From positions 1-6,917 of the forward strand of contig JAGQQT010000217.1 of the NCBI GenBank assembly GCA_020426065.1: a stretch of DNA of 6,917 nt, written 5' to 3'. The stretch's first letter is position 1, and every line of letters begins with the position of its first letter. The notes beneath the pieces were generated by a model. It had not been told where the DNA came from. It searched no databases and was given only the letters and a program-made list of their open reading frames with translations. The DNA is from Planctomycetaceae bacterium (GTDB lineage Bacteria > Planctomycetota > Planctomycetia > Planctomycetales > Planctomycetaceae). The translations under genes and the position numbers were made by a program. Shown in pieces: positions 1 through 6,917 of this stretch.

Positions 1-1050
1 ATTCTCCTTGTCACTGATCCAGGCCTGCGGGCGGCAGGACACGAAGCACGCGTACTGGACTTGCTGCAGGCTGCCGGGCAAACCGTGCATGTGTACGATG
101 AAGTGCAGCCGAATCCAACGACGGACGATGTCGCCCGTTCGACAGCATTCGCCAGGCAACATGAAATTGACTTGATCATTGGCCTGGGTGGCGGCAGCAG
201 TATGGACTGCGCCAAAGGAACGAACTTCCTGCTCACCAATGGTGGACGCATTCAGGATTATTGGGGCGTGGGAAAAGCGACCAAGCCGATGCTCCCATTT
301 ATCGCTGTTCCCACGACAGCAGGGACCGGCAGTGAAGCCCAGTCATTTGCCTTGATTGCTAATGCAGAAACACACATGAAAATGGCCTGCGGGGACAAGA
401 AAGCAGCCGCTCGAGTCGCCATCCTCGATCCTGAGCTGACCCTCACAATGCCAGCCAGAGTTGCGGCAGTCACGGCAGTGGATGCCCTGAGCCATGCCGT
501 CGAAACTTATGTCACCACCAAGCGGACAGCTGTCTCCCAGATGTTCTCACTCGAAGCCTGGAAGCGGATCTGTCAGGCGTTCCCCAGGCTGTTCGATGGT
601 TCGTCGGACTTTGACGCTCGCGAGCAGATGCTGCTGGGGGCCCATTGGGCCGGAGCGGCAATTGAGCAGTCCATGCTGGGAGCAACCCATGCCCTGGCCA
701 ATCCTCTGACCGCTCATTTCGATACGATCCACGGAATCGCGGTGGGAGTGATGCTGCCACACGTGATCCGATTCAACGCCAGAGAAGTTCCACAACTGTA
801 TGGCGAACTGGCACAGGCTGTGGGAATTGGTCGAGCGGATGATCCTGAGATCGGGAATATCCTGGCGGACTATGTGACCAGACTGGTCAGCATGTCTGGA
901 CTGCCAATCCGCCTGGAGGATGCCGGGATTTCCCGTGAGCAGTTTCCGATTATGGCTGTCGAAGCAGGTAAACAATGGACCGGCACATTCAATCCCCGTC
1001 CGGTCACATCTTCAGAATTTGAGGAGATCTACGAATGCGCCTGGTCGTGA
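1..1050 (+). CDS. Iron-containing (group III) alcohol dehydrogenase, 5' end cut off by the window
   Basis: This is a cytoplasmic NAD(P)-dependent alcohol/aldehyde oxidoreductase of the Fe-ADH family. The frame is open from base 1 (reading I-L-L-V-T-D-P-G-L). Compared with usual lengths of about 380-390 residues, some 30-35 N-terminal residues are missing, so the TTG at 61 is not the start. Counting codons from base 1, the nucleotide-binding GGGS is at 63-66 followed by M-D-C-A-K, and PTTAGTGSE is at 104-112. The metal ligands are expected to be Asp161, His165, His230 and His244. The C-terminal F-N-P-R-P-V-T is at 330-336. The conserved histidine four residues after the third ligand (His267 of E. 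coli FucO) is Asn234 here. The substrate cannot be inferred. The 3' end overlaps the next gene by 16 bases, suggesting an operon. Family call is firm; the physiological role is unknown. Confidence 0.93.
   Translation: MLLVTDPGLRAAGHEARVLDLLQAAGQTVHVYDEVQPNPTTDDVARSTAFARQHEIDLIIGLGGGSSMDCAKGTNFLLTNGGRIQDYWGVGKATKPMLPFIAVPTTAGTGSEAQSFALIANAETHMKMACGDKKAAARVAILDPELTLTMPARVAAVTAVDALSHAVETYVTTKRTAVSQMFSLEAWKRICQAFPRLFDGSSDFDAREQMLLGAHWAGAAIEQSMLGATHALANPLTAHFDTIHGIAVGVMLPHVIRFNAREVPQLYGELAQAVGIGRADDPEIGNILADYVTRLVSMSGLPIRLEDAGISREQFPIMAVEAGKQWTGTFNPRPVTSSEFEEIYECAWS
1021..1026 (+). promoter_or_regulatory. Ribosome binding site for the propeller gene, inside the dehydrogenase gene
   Basis: GAGGAG lies 8 bases before the ATG at 1035. 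It decides between two in-frame starts, 1035 and 1050. The ATG at 1050 overlaps the dehydrogenase stop (TGATG) but has no purine-rich site at the right distance. Because the site is within the last codons of the dehydrogenase, translation of the two genes may be coupled. It is the only clear Shine-Dalgarno site in the window. Confidence 0.65.
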
Positions 1051-2213
1051 TGAAGAGATCCGCTCTGAGTCTCTCACTGCTGGCTGTCCTGCTTCTGGCG
1101 GGCAGTCTTTCCAGTGCGGCAGAACCTCAGTCCATCGCCAGCTGGAAAAGCTTCCGGAATGGAAACGACCTGCGGGGAGTTGCCGGGGAAGCATTACCGG
1201 AAAAGCTGATTTCCAAATGGACTGTAAAAACCAAGCAGGGAATTCCTGGCTCTCCGACGATTGATCAGGGCTTTGTGTTCTGTGGCACGCTGGATGGCGA
1301 ATTGTTGTGTATCGATGCCCAGACCGGAGAGGTGGCCTGGAAATACAGCACAGCCGAAGACGCCGCTCCAAACAGTTTCGCACCCGGTTTCAAATCCGCT
1401 CCGCTGGTCAATGATACTTCCGTCATGCTGGGTGACGAGGATGGGATATTCCATTGCGTGGATCGGAAAACCGGTCAACTTCAGTGGAAATTTGAAACGT
1501 TCGGAGAGATTGTCAGTTCCGCTTCCCAGATTGATGACCGGATTGTATTTGGTTCTTATGACAATTGCCTCTACTGCCTGAATGCAAAAACGGGTGAGCA
1601 GTTCTGGAAATATGAAACCGAGGGGTATGTGAACTGCACCCCTGCGATCATCAACGGGTTTACGTTTGTTACTGGCTGCGATGAGCAGCTGCGGATCATT
1701 GATATCCAGAACGGTGAGCAGGTCAAACAGATGCCGCTCAACACCTACCTGATTGCCTCGCCTGCGATCTGGGAGAATGAACTTTATGTTGGTACCTATG
1801 CCAGCGAAGTCATTTGCGTAAACTGGAAGGATCTCACCCTGCAGTGGACCTATCGCAGTTCTGTGGGAGAATTTCCTTACCACTCCTCGGCGGCAGTCAC
1901 GAGCGAGATGGTAGTGGTGGGTGGACGCGACAAACAGCTGCATGCCATCAATCGGCAGGATGGCAAGGAGATCTGGACCTATCCCACACGAGGGAAAATT
2001 GACAGTTCTCCGGTCATTGCTGGCGAAGATGTCTTTTTTGGATGCGATGATGGCCGAGTCTATCGCCTCAATCTGAAAACTGGTAAAGAACTCTGGTCGG
2101 AGCGGATTGGCCGGAAAGTGCCCGGCTCACCTGCGGTTGGGAATGGACTTCTCGTGATCGGTGCTGCAGAATCAAATGGCGAATTGCACGCCTTTGGACC
2201 GGCCTCACAATGA
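1035..2213 (+). CDS. Exported PQQ-like beta-propeller repeat protein
   Basis: The protein has 392 residues. The N-terminus is a signal peptide: positive residues at 2, 7 and 8, a hydrophobic stretch at about 10-24, and likely cleavage after S-S-A-A near residue 29, so it should act outside the cytoplasmic membrane. The rest is about eight repeats of roughly 40 residues with the PQQ-like pattern (hydrophobic strand, G-x-x-D/N-G, L-x-x-x-N/D-x-x-T-G-x-x-x-W). Examples are L-D-A/N-x-K-T-G-E at 183-188 and N-L-K-T-G-K-E-L-W at 346-354. The last repeat lacks its W strand; K-W-T-V-K-T at 61-66 could supply it and close the ring. No PQQ ligand residues stand out, so cofactor binding is not implied; BamB-type scaffolds share this fold. 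It carries nine cysteines. It sits between the dehydrogenase and the radical SAM gene. Fold is confident; function is unknown. Confidence 0.9.
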   Translation: MRLVVMKRSALSLSLLAVLLLAGSLSSAAEPQSIASWKSFRNGNDLRGVAGEALPEKLISKWTVKTKQGIPGSPTIDQGFVFCGTLDGELLCIDAQTGEVAWKYSTAEDAAPNSFAPGFKSAPLVNDTSVMLGDEDGIFHCVDRKTGQLQWKFETFGEIVSSASQIDDRIVFGSYDNCLYCLNAKTGEQFWKYETEGYVNCTPAIINGFTFVTGCDEQLRIIDIQNGEQVKQMPLNTYLIASPAIWENELYVGTYASEVICVNWKDLTLQWTYRSSVGEFPYHSSAAVTSEMVVVGGRDKQLHAINRQDGKEIWTYPTRGKIDSSPVIAGEDVFFGCDDGRVYRLNLKTGKELWSERIGRKVPGSPAVGNGLLVIGAAESNGELHAFGPASQ

Positions 2214-2262
2214 ATCTGTTGATCTGGAAATCAAAGAGACTTCCAGCAGAAAGTTCCCTTTC

Positions 2263-3585
2263 ATGACTACTGAGCTTCCCACAACCGAGTCTCAACAGAC
2301 AGAAGTTGGCAGTTATTTCATTACCAACTATCCGGCGTATTCCGCCTGGTCTCAGGACGATGTTCCGCGAGCCCTGGCAGCGTTGCACAACGAACCTGAT
2401 GATTCGATCCCGCTCGGTATCTACACGCACATTCCGTTCTGCCGCAAACGCTGCAAATTCTGCTACTTCCGGGTCTATATTCAGCAGAATGCCCAGACCA
2501 TTCAGCGATACGTTCAGGCAGTGGATGATGAATTAAAAATGCTCGCCCAACTGCCGGGAGTTGCCGGAAGGCGGGTTGAGTTTGCCTACTTCGGTGGAGG
2601 CACACCATCCTATCTCAGTTCCCGACAACTCCTTCAGTTGCGAGACCGACTCAGCCAGTCTGTCTCCTGGGAAACGGCTCAGGAAGTGACCTTTGAATGT
2701 GAACCAGGAACACTCAATCTGGAGAAAGTCAAAACGCTCAAGGAAATCGGGATCACCCGCGTTTCCCTGGGGGTGGAAAACTTCAACGATGAAATTCTGG
2801 AAGTCAACGGAAGAGCCCACCTTTCACCGGAAGTCGAGCGGGCCTACGGCTGGATTCAGGAAGTCGGTTTTCCCCAGGTGAATATCGACCTGATTGCCGG
2901 AATGATTGGCGAGACCGATGAGAACTGGCATCGTAATCTGGAGAAAGCGGTAGCTCTCAATCCGGATAACATCACGATCTATCAGATGGAACTGCCCTAC
3001 AACACCATCATTTCCAGAGAGATGAAGGAAACCGGTAAGTCCTCTCCGGTTGCGGACTGGCCAACCAAGAGACGCTGGGTCAGTGAAGCTATCGATTTTC
3101 TGTCGGAAGCCGGTTATCACGTGGCGTCCGGCCAGGAGTTTGTCAAGAACCCGGAAACCGACCGCTTTCTGTACCGGGACCATCTGTTTCGGGGACATGA
3201 TATCCTTCCCCTGGGAGTCTCATCCTTCGGACACTTTCAGGGCATTCACTATCAGAACCAGGATCAGCTGGAAGATTATCTGCGGATTGTCGAATCGGGG
3301 GAGTTGCCCATCAATCGTGCCTATGTGCCGACACCCCGTCAAAGTCATATCCGGGAATACATCCTGTGCCTCAAAGAGGGTTTTGTCGACACGAAAATCC
3401 TTGACCAGAAATTCGGCGTCAATACCTGCGAACTGTTTGCAGAAGCCCTGCAGAATCAGGAGAAGGCCGGATACCTCACTGTGGACAATGGTGTGGTGAC
3501 CCTGACCCGCAAAGGGCTGTTACAGGTCGACAGCCTGCTGCCTGAGTACTTTGAACCGCAGTACCGAAAGATCCGTTATACCTGA
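2263..3585 (+). CDS. HemN/HemW-like radical SAM protein (coproporphyrinogen III oxidase family, substrate unassigned)
   Basis: The protein has 440 residues and is probably cytoplasmic. After an N-terminal extension of about 50 residues comes the iron-sulfur motif C-x3-C-x2-C at Cys60, Cys64 and Cys67, inside [14 protein letters not shown]. Then GGGTPS (111-116, SAM binding), E-C-E-P-G-T (145-150) and a G-V-E-N-F...N-G-R segment follow. The HemN C-terminal domain runs from about 355 to the end. True HemN has a fourth Cys two residues after the third; here that position is Phe. HemW has an HNxxYW signature; the matching stretch (about 303-311) reads L-Y-R-D-H-L-F-R-G. It may therefore be neither the haem synthesis oxidase nor the HemW chaperone. 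The start at 2263 has no clear ribosome binding site. An in-frame GTG at 2161 would overlap the previous gene by 53 bases and add 34 unremarkable residues. The 49-base gap to the propeller gene suggests one transcript. Confidence 0.87.
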   Translation: MTTELPTTESQQTEVGSYFITNYPAYSAWSQDDVPRALAALHNEPDDSIPLGIYTHIPFCRKRCKFCYFRVYIQQNAQTIQRYVQAVDDELKMLAQLPGVAGRRVEFAYFGGGTPSYLSSRQLLQLRDRLSQSVSWETAQEVTFECEPGTLNLEKVKTLKEIGITRVSLGVENFNDEILEVNGRAHLSPEVERAYGWIQEVGFPQVNIDLIAGMIGETDENWHRNLEKAVALNPDNITIYQMELPYNTIISREMKETGKSSPVADWPTKRRWVSEAIDFLSEAGYHVASGQEFVKNPETDRFLYRDHLFRGHDILPLGVSSFGHFQGIHYQNQDQLEDYLRIVESGELPINRAYVPTPRQSHIREYILCLKEGFVDTKILDQKFGVNTCELFAEALQNQEKAGYLTVDNGVVTLTRKGLLQVDSLLPEYFEPQYRKIRYT

Positions 3586-3754
3586 TTCAACCGGATCGAT
3601 CGGACTTCCTGCAGGTTCGGTACAGACAGCACCTATGATCAGATCCACGCTGTGATTTTGTCCCCTGCCTGTTTAGACCTGTTTTTCACCACAGCATCTG
3701 GTTTAATAGGTTAATGTGCCCCGCGGGGCTGTGCCTGACTGATCCGACCCCGGG
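3586..3754. other. Intergenic gap between the radical SAM gene and the UbiC-like gene
   Basis: This 169-base gap is the longest internal one in the window. It probably marks a transcription break before the next gene. It holds a TTTAAT box (3702-3707) that could pass for a -10 element but has no convincing -35 partner, and the GC palindrome listed separately. I see no strong intrinsic terminator (no stable stem followed by a T run), no tRNA and no small gene. Confidence 0.5.
3718..3729. repeat. Perfect 12-base palindrome GCCCCGCGGGGC
   Basis: The sequence equals its own reverse complement over 12 bases and lies 25 bases before the start of the following gene. It could be a two-fold protein binding site, or in RNA a short stem GCCC/GGGC closed by CGCG. 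No T run follows, so it is not a standard terminator. The palindrome is certain; any function is a guess. Confidence 0.4.
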
Positions 3755-4312
<558 letters not shown>

Positions 4313-4346
4313 ACCAGAATGATCGCATCAATCGTCTGCTGAGATA
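4313..4346. other. Short gap between convergent genes
   Basis: Only 34 bases separate the two stop codons. An imperfect hairpin is possible (CAGA and GAT at 4315-4323 pairing with ATC and TCTG at 4331-4338 around a 7-base loop). It is AT-rich, interrupted and has no T run on either strand. It is at best a weak shared terminator. Confidence 0.2.
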
Positions 4347-6749
4347 TCAGGCGGGAATCGATTCTTCAGCGGAAGCGGGACGAGTCGGGCTCAGGATCAG
4401 AGCGGCGATTAATGGAATGCCCAGAAGCAGTGAAATGCCCACCAGCCAGAGTGGATAATGAATTCCCAGCTCGGAACTGATTGTGACGTTCTGCAGCCAT
4501 TCGTGATCAACTCGCCAGAGTTTCAGATTGCCATGAGCCACACCGAGTGCATTGTTCACAAAGTGGAATGCGACACAGGGCAGGATACTCGCGCTTTTGA
4601 TTGCCAGTAACCCCAGCAGCAAACCCAGCAGAGCGGCGTTGAAGACCTGTTGTGGAATCATGTGCATCACACCAAACAGCAGAGCTGACAGCACCACGGC
4701 CAGTCCATGACGTCCCGTCCGCCGGAAACCGGCCAGCATGAATCCCCGGAAGGCAATCTCTTCGCAAATGGCCGGGGCCACCGCAAAGGCGAGCAACACC
4801 CAGTACCAGGGAAGTGTGCCATCGGCCATGGTTTGCAGGGCGGCCTGGGCATGTTCCGGCAATGCGGGGAAGAACCAGGATAAACGGACTGCCAGTTCCA
4901 CAATTGCAGGATGCAGAATCAGTGGTAACAACAATCCCATCAGCAGAAAACGGAGTGGTGGCAAACGGAGCTGGAATGTGGCCAGCGGCCGTTTTGTCAA
5001 CAGCACTCCCATGAACATGGCTGGAGAGGCGATGATCACCAGCTGCTGAACGACCAGCAGTTGCAGCATTGTCCAGCCCTGCTGGGATTCCGGAGCCGAA
5101 CGGAGTGCGGAACCAAAGGTATTCAACATGGCAAACTGCAGCAGCATGATGAGTACAAAACAGAAAATCGCTTCTGAGAAGTTCGGGAGCGATTCCTTGT
5201 CTCGCAGGAGATGCCGAAACCAGAGCCGAACATCAAACTTTTCCGCTTCCCGGAACAGAACCTCTTCCTTCTGAAACTGATCGATCGCCCACAGGAGCGC
5301 CAGGGCACTGTAAGCAAAACTGCTGATCAGAACGGGCGCCACATACCACATCAGATGACTGGGTCCGGCTGTGGCCAGAAGCAGACTTTTCAAGAGCAGT
5401 GCCGGGCCGATGACAGGCATGACGCTGTAAAACGGCGTAATTTCCACGGCAGGTGAGAGACAGAACACGGTCAGTCCCATCGTGACCGTCAGCAGTGGTG
5501 TGAGATAGTACTGTCCTTCCTTTGTGCTTTTGGCAAACAGTGCAAAGGCCAGGCTGACTGATGAAAACAGCATTGCCAGAGGGATTGCCAGGATTCCAAC
5601 CCAGATAAGCACATCAAAACCGGGAATCGAAAAATCAAGTCCGGCCTGAGCCTCATCTCCTCCGGCTGCCTTGAGAACATGGATACCGGTCATGCCCATA
5701 CTGATCAGGTTCAGGACAGCCGTCACCAGGCTGAACAGCATCACGGTAATGAATTTCCCGATCACGATTTCACTGCGAAGAGCAGGGGAGATGAGCAATG
5801 TTTCCATTGTTCCCCGTTCCTTCTCTCCCGCTCCCAGGTCTACCGCTGGATAAAAAGCCCCGGTCATTGCCATCAGGATCAGCATGGCGGGAAACAGTCG
5901 GCTCCAGACGTTGGCCGCCAGTTCTTCTTCCCTGGCAAGATCAACCCGTTCCTCATTGATGGGACGGGTGATGTCTGCGGGCAGATTGGCCATCTCGAGC
6001 CGCTGCTTGAGAATGGCCTGCTCCCAGGTGTCGAGCGCTTCACGGACTCGGCCGTAAGCAATCAGGGACTTTTCGTTTGCGGAGTTGCGGATGATGGTCG
6101 GTTGAATTCGTACGGTTCGATCTGCTCCTGGCTCTCGCTGGGCAAGAGTTTCGTTTTCCTTGCGGACATATTCCTTAAATCCTTCCGGCACAACGATAAG
6201 CACCTGGATATTGGCATCAGAGAAATAGGTTCCAATCTCATCGAGCAGGTCCTGGATTTGCCCCTGTTTTATGGCAACCCGTTCCGCATCAGTTTCCCGA
6301 GAGAGGGCCGCCATTTCCTCTCGAATTTTTTTCAGTTCGTCGAGTCGAGCGGCGATGAGCCTGGCTGTTTGCAAAATCAGGGTCTGATCATCGATTTCGG
6401 GACTGGCACCAGCTTCCGACTCAACTGCTTCTGCAGGTTGCTCAGGAGAGGTAATCGTCAAGTCGGAAATGACTCGGAGCTTGGAGGAATCCCCTTCATT
6501 CACAAACCACTGATCGATAAATCGGGTTCCGTCCGCACTCAACAGTGGGGGATCCGGAAGGGAATCTGCTCCCAGCACAACCACGGTGCGTGGCTGCTCC
6601 GAAAACAGCAGAGTCATCTGCATCATCCCGATTCCCAGGGCAGGATAGAGGAGCAGTGGCAGCACAATGACCATGAACAGCGTTCGCCGATCGCGCAGCT
6701 GGTCTGCCACTTCGCGGGAGAAAATCAGTTTGATGTTACGCCATGTCAT
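4347..6749 (-). CDS. ABC-2/NatB-type transporter permease fused to a CPBP intramembrane protease
   Basis: An 800-residue inner membrane protein with two modules. Residues 1 to about 490 form a NatB-like permease. The first membrane helix is at about 24-46, after a basic N-terminus ([12 protein letters not shown]). A large outer domain at about 50-280 follows, including a charged helical stretch (130-172) and V-V-P-E-G-F (186-191). The ABC-2 motif [11 protein letters not shown] is at 309-319, then about five helices. After a charged linker (491-525), residues 525-800 form a CPBP (CAAX-protease and bacteriocin-processing) domain. Its signature is complete: Glu663, Glu664 and Arg668 (E-E-x3-R), His696 (F-G-x-x-H), His729 and Asn733 (H-x3-N). 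The protein probably exports an unknown substrate with a separate ATPase, not present here, and may cleave membrane peptides. Start 6749 gives the expected N-terminus; only a weak AGGG precedes it. I recall the same fusion in other planctomycetes. Confidence 0.93.
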   Translation of the reverse strand: MTWRNIKLIFSREVADQLRDRRTLFMVIVLPLLLYPALGIGMMQMTLLFSEQPRTVVVLGADSLPDPPLLSADGTRFIDQWFVNEGDSSKLRVISDLTITSPEQPAEAVESEAGASPEIDDQTLILQTARLIAARLDELKKIREEMAALSRETDAERVAIKQGQIQDLLDEIGTYFSDANIQVLIVVPEGFKEYVRKENETLAQREPGADRTVRIQPTIIRNSANEKSLIAYGRVREALDTWEQAILKQRLEMANLPADITRPINEERVDLAREEELAANVWSRLFPAMLILMAMTGAFYPAVDLGAGEKERGTMETLLISPALRSEIVIGKFITVMLFSLVTAVLNLISMGMTGIHVLKAAGGDEAQAGLDFSIPGFDVLIWVGILAIPLAMLFSSVSLAFALFAKSTKEGQYYLTPLLTVTMGLTVFCLSPAVEITPFYSVMPVIGPALLLKSLLLATAGPSHLMWYVAPVLISSFAYSALALLWAIDQFQKEEVLFREAEKFDVRLWFRHLLRDKESLPNFSEAIFCFVLIMLLQFAMLNTFGSALRSAPESQQGWTMLQLLVVQQLVIIASPAMFMGVLLTKRPLATFQLRLPPLRFLLMGLLLPLILHPAIVELAVRLSWFFPALPEHAQAALQTMADGTLPWYWVLLAFAVAPAICEEIAFRGFMLAGFRRTGRHGLAVVLSALLFGVMHMIPQQVFNAALLGLLLGLLAIKSASILPCVAFHFVNNALGVAHGNLKLWRVDHEWLQNVTISSELGIHYPLWLVGISLLLGIPLIAALILSPTRPASAEESIPA

Positions 6750-6782
6750 CCTGCAGCCCTGTGTCCATCCCTGTGGTAATGA

Positions 6783-6802
6783 GAATCTTCTCGTTGAGAT
6801 TC
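6783..6802. repeat. Inverted repeat upstream of the transporter-protease gene
   Basis: GAATCT (6783-6788) and AGATTC (6797-6802) are perfect 6-base inverted repeats around an 8-base spacer, 33 bases before the start of the minus-strand gene. No T run follows on either strand. It could be an operator half-site pair, a leader hairpin or chance. Confidence 0.3.
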
Positions 6803-6824
6803 CGTGATCTGCTTCACTTCATGT

Positions 6825-6917
6825 TTAATGTTGATTGGGAACAAGCTGGTCTTTTCCCTGTTGATCTGTTTCAAGAGAAAGGTACCAGGGGAACGACGCG
6901 TCCACCCGCTTCAAACC
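6825..6917 (-). other. Possible C-terminal end of an upstream minus-strand gene
   Basis: Reading the minus strand from the right-hand edge, one frame stays open for 30 codons to a TAA at 6825-6827. It has mostly G/C third positions in its first dozen codons and includes S-F-P-W-Y-L-S-L-E-T. It would end 75 bases before the transporter start. Another minus frame is open for 14 codons (ending V-P-L-V-P-F-S), so the choice is unsure. The stretch is too short to name a family or to tell whether it is the missing ABC ATPase. Confidence 0.18.

Noticed and set aside
61..63. TTG at 61 as the dehydrogenase start
   Set aside because: The frame continues open to base 1 with family-typical residues (L-L-V-T-D-P-G-L), so the real start is before the window.
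1194..1943. A 249-codon open frame on the minus strand within the propeller gene
   Set aside because: It lies wholly antisense to a well-supported repeat protein, has no domain-like pattern and no ribosome binding site that I can see.
2161..2262. GTG at 2161 as the start of the radical SAM gene
   Set aside because: It would overlap the propeller gene by 53 bases and adds 34 residues with no homology signal; the frame is open there partly because it runs through another gene.
3672..3707. Promoter for the UbiC-like gene based on a TTTAAT box
   Set aside because: No TTGACA-like element lies 16-18 bases upstream, and planctomycete promoters are not well enough known to accept a lone -10 box.
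4315..4338. Shared intrinsic terminator between the convergent genes
   Set aside because: The stem is interrupted and AT-rich, and no T run follows on either strand.
5679..6779. A 366-codon open frame on the plus strand opposite the transporter-protease gene
   Set aside because: Its translation is rich in Gln, His, Ser and Gly with no recognisable domain, and the opposite strand carries a clear membrane protein over the same bases. It is a shadow of that gene.

Overview
The window holds four complete protein-coding genes and one truncated one, with coding density above 90%. Base composition is moderate (by eye a little over 50% G+C). No RNA genes, CRISPR arrays, insertion sequences or attachment sites were seen. 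The gene types and the scarcity of Shine-Dalgarno sites suggest a member of the Planctomycetota. The strongest hints are an exported PQQ-like propeller, a HemN/HemW-like radical SAM enzyme of the [10 protein letters not shown] type, and above all a NatB-like ABC permease fused to a CPBP membrane protease. This assignment rests on remembered family distribution, not on a search.

Positions 1-3585, plus strand, form a tight three-gene run. It begins with an iron-dependent alcohol dehydrogenase that has lost about 30-35 N-terminal residues to the window edge. An exported eight-repeat PQQ-like beta-propeller protein follows; its start lies inside the dehydrogenase gene, behind a good ribosome binding site. 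After a 49-base gap comes a radical SAM protein usually labelled coproporphyrinogen III oxidase. It lacks the fourth cysteine of true HemN and the HNxxYW signature of HemW, so its substrate is open. The spacing suggests co-transcription, but the proteins have no obvious shared pathway.

Positions 3586-3754 are a 169-base gap with a perfect 12-base GC palindrome near its end. Positions 3755-4312, plus strand, encode a 185-residue protein. Its motifs resemble the chorismate lyase/UbiC fold, closest to the DUF98 (Rv2949c-like) branch, and the candidate catalytic Arg and Glu are present. No quinone or aromatic-compound genes lie nearby.

Positions 4347-6749, minus strand and convergent with the previous gene, encode an 800-residue fusion of an ABC-2/NatB-type permease and a CPBP (CAAX-protease-like) intramembrane protease with all its signature residues. 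The ATPase it should need is not in the window and would be expected beyond the right-hand edge. The last 168 bases hold an inverted repeat and possibly the tail of another minus-strand gene.

The most interesting items are the transporter-protease fusion, the unassigned radical SAM enzyme beside the exported propeller, and the orphan chorismate-lyase-like protein. Nothing here by itself proves a new system.
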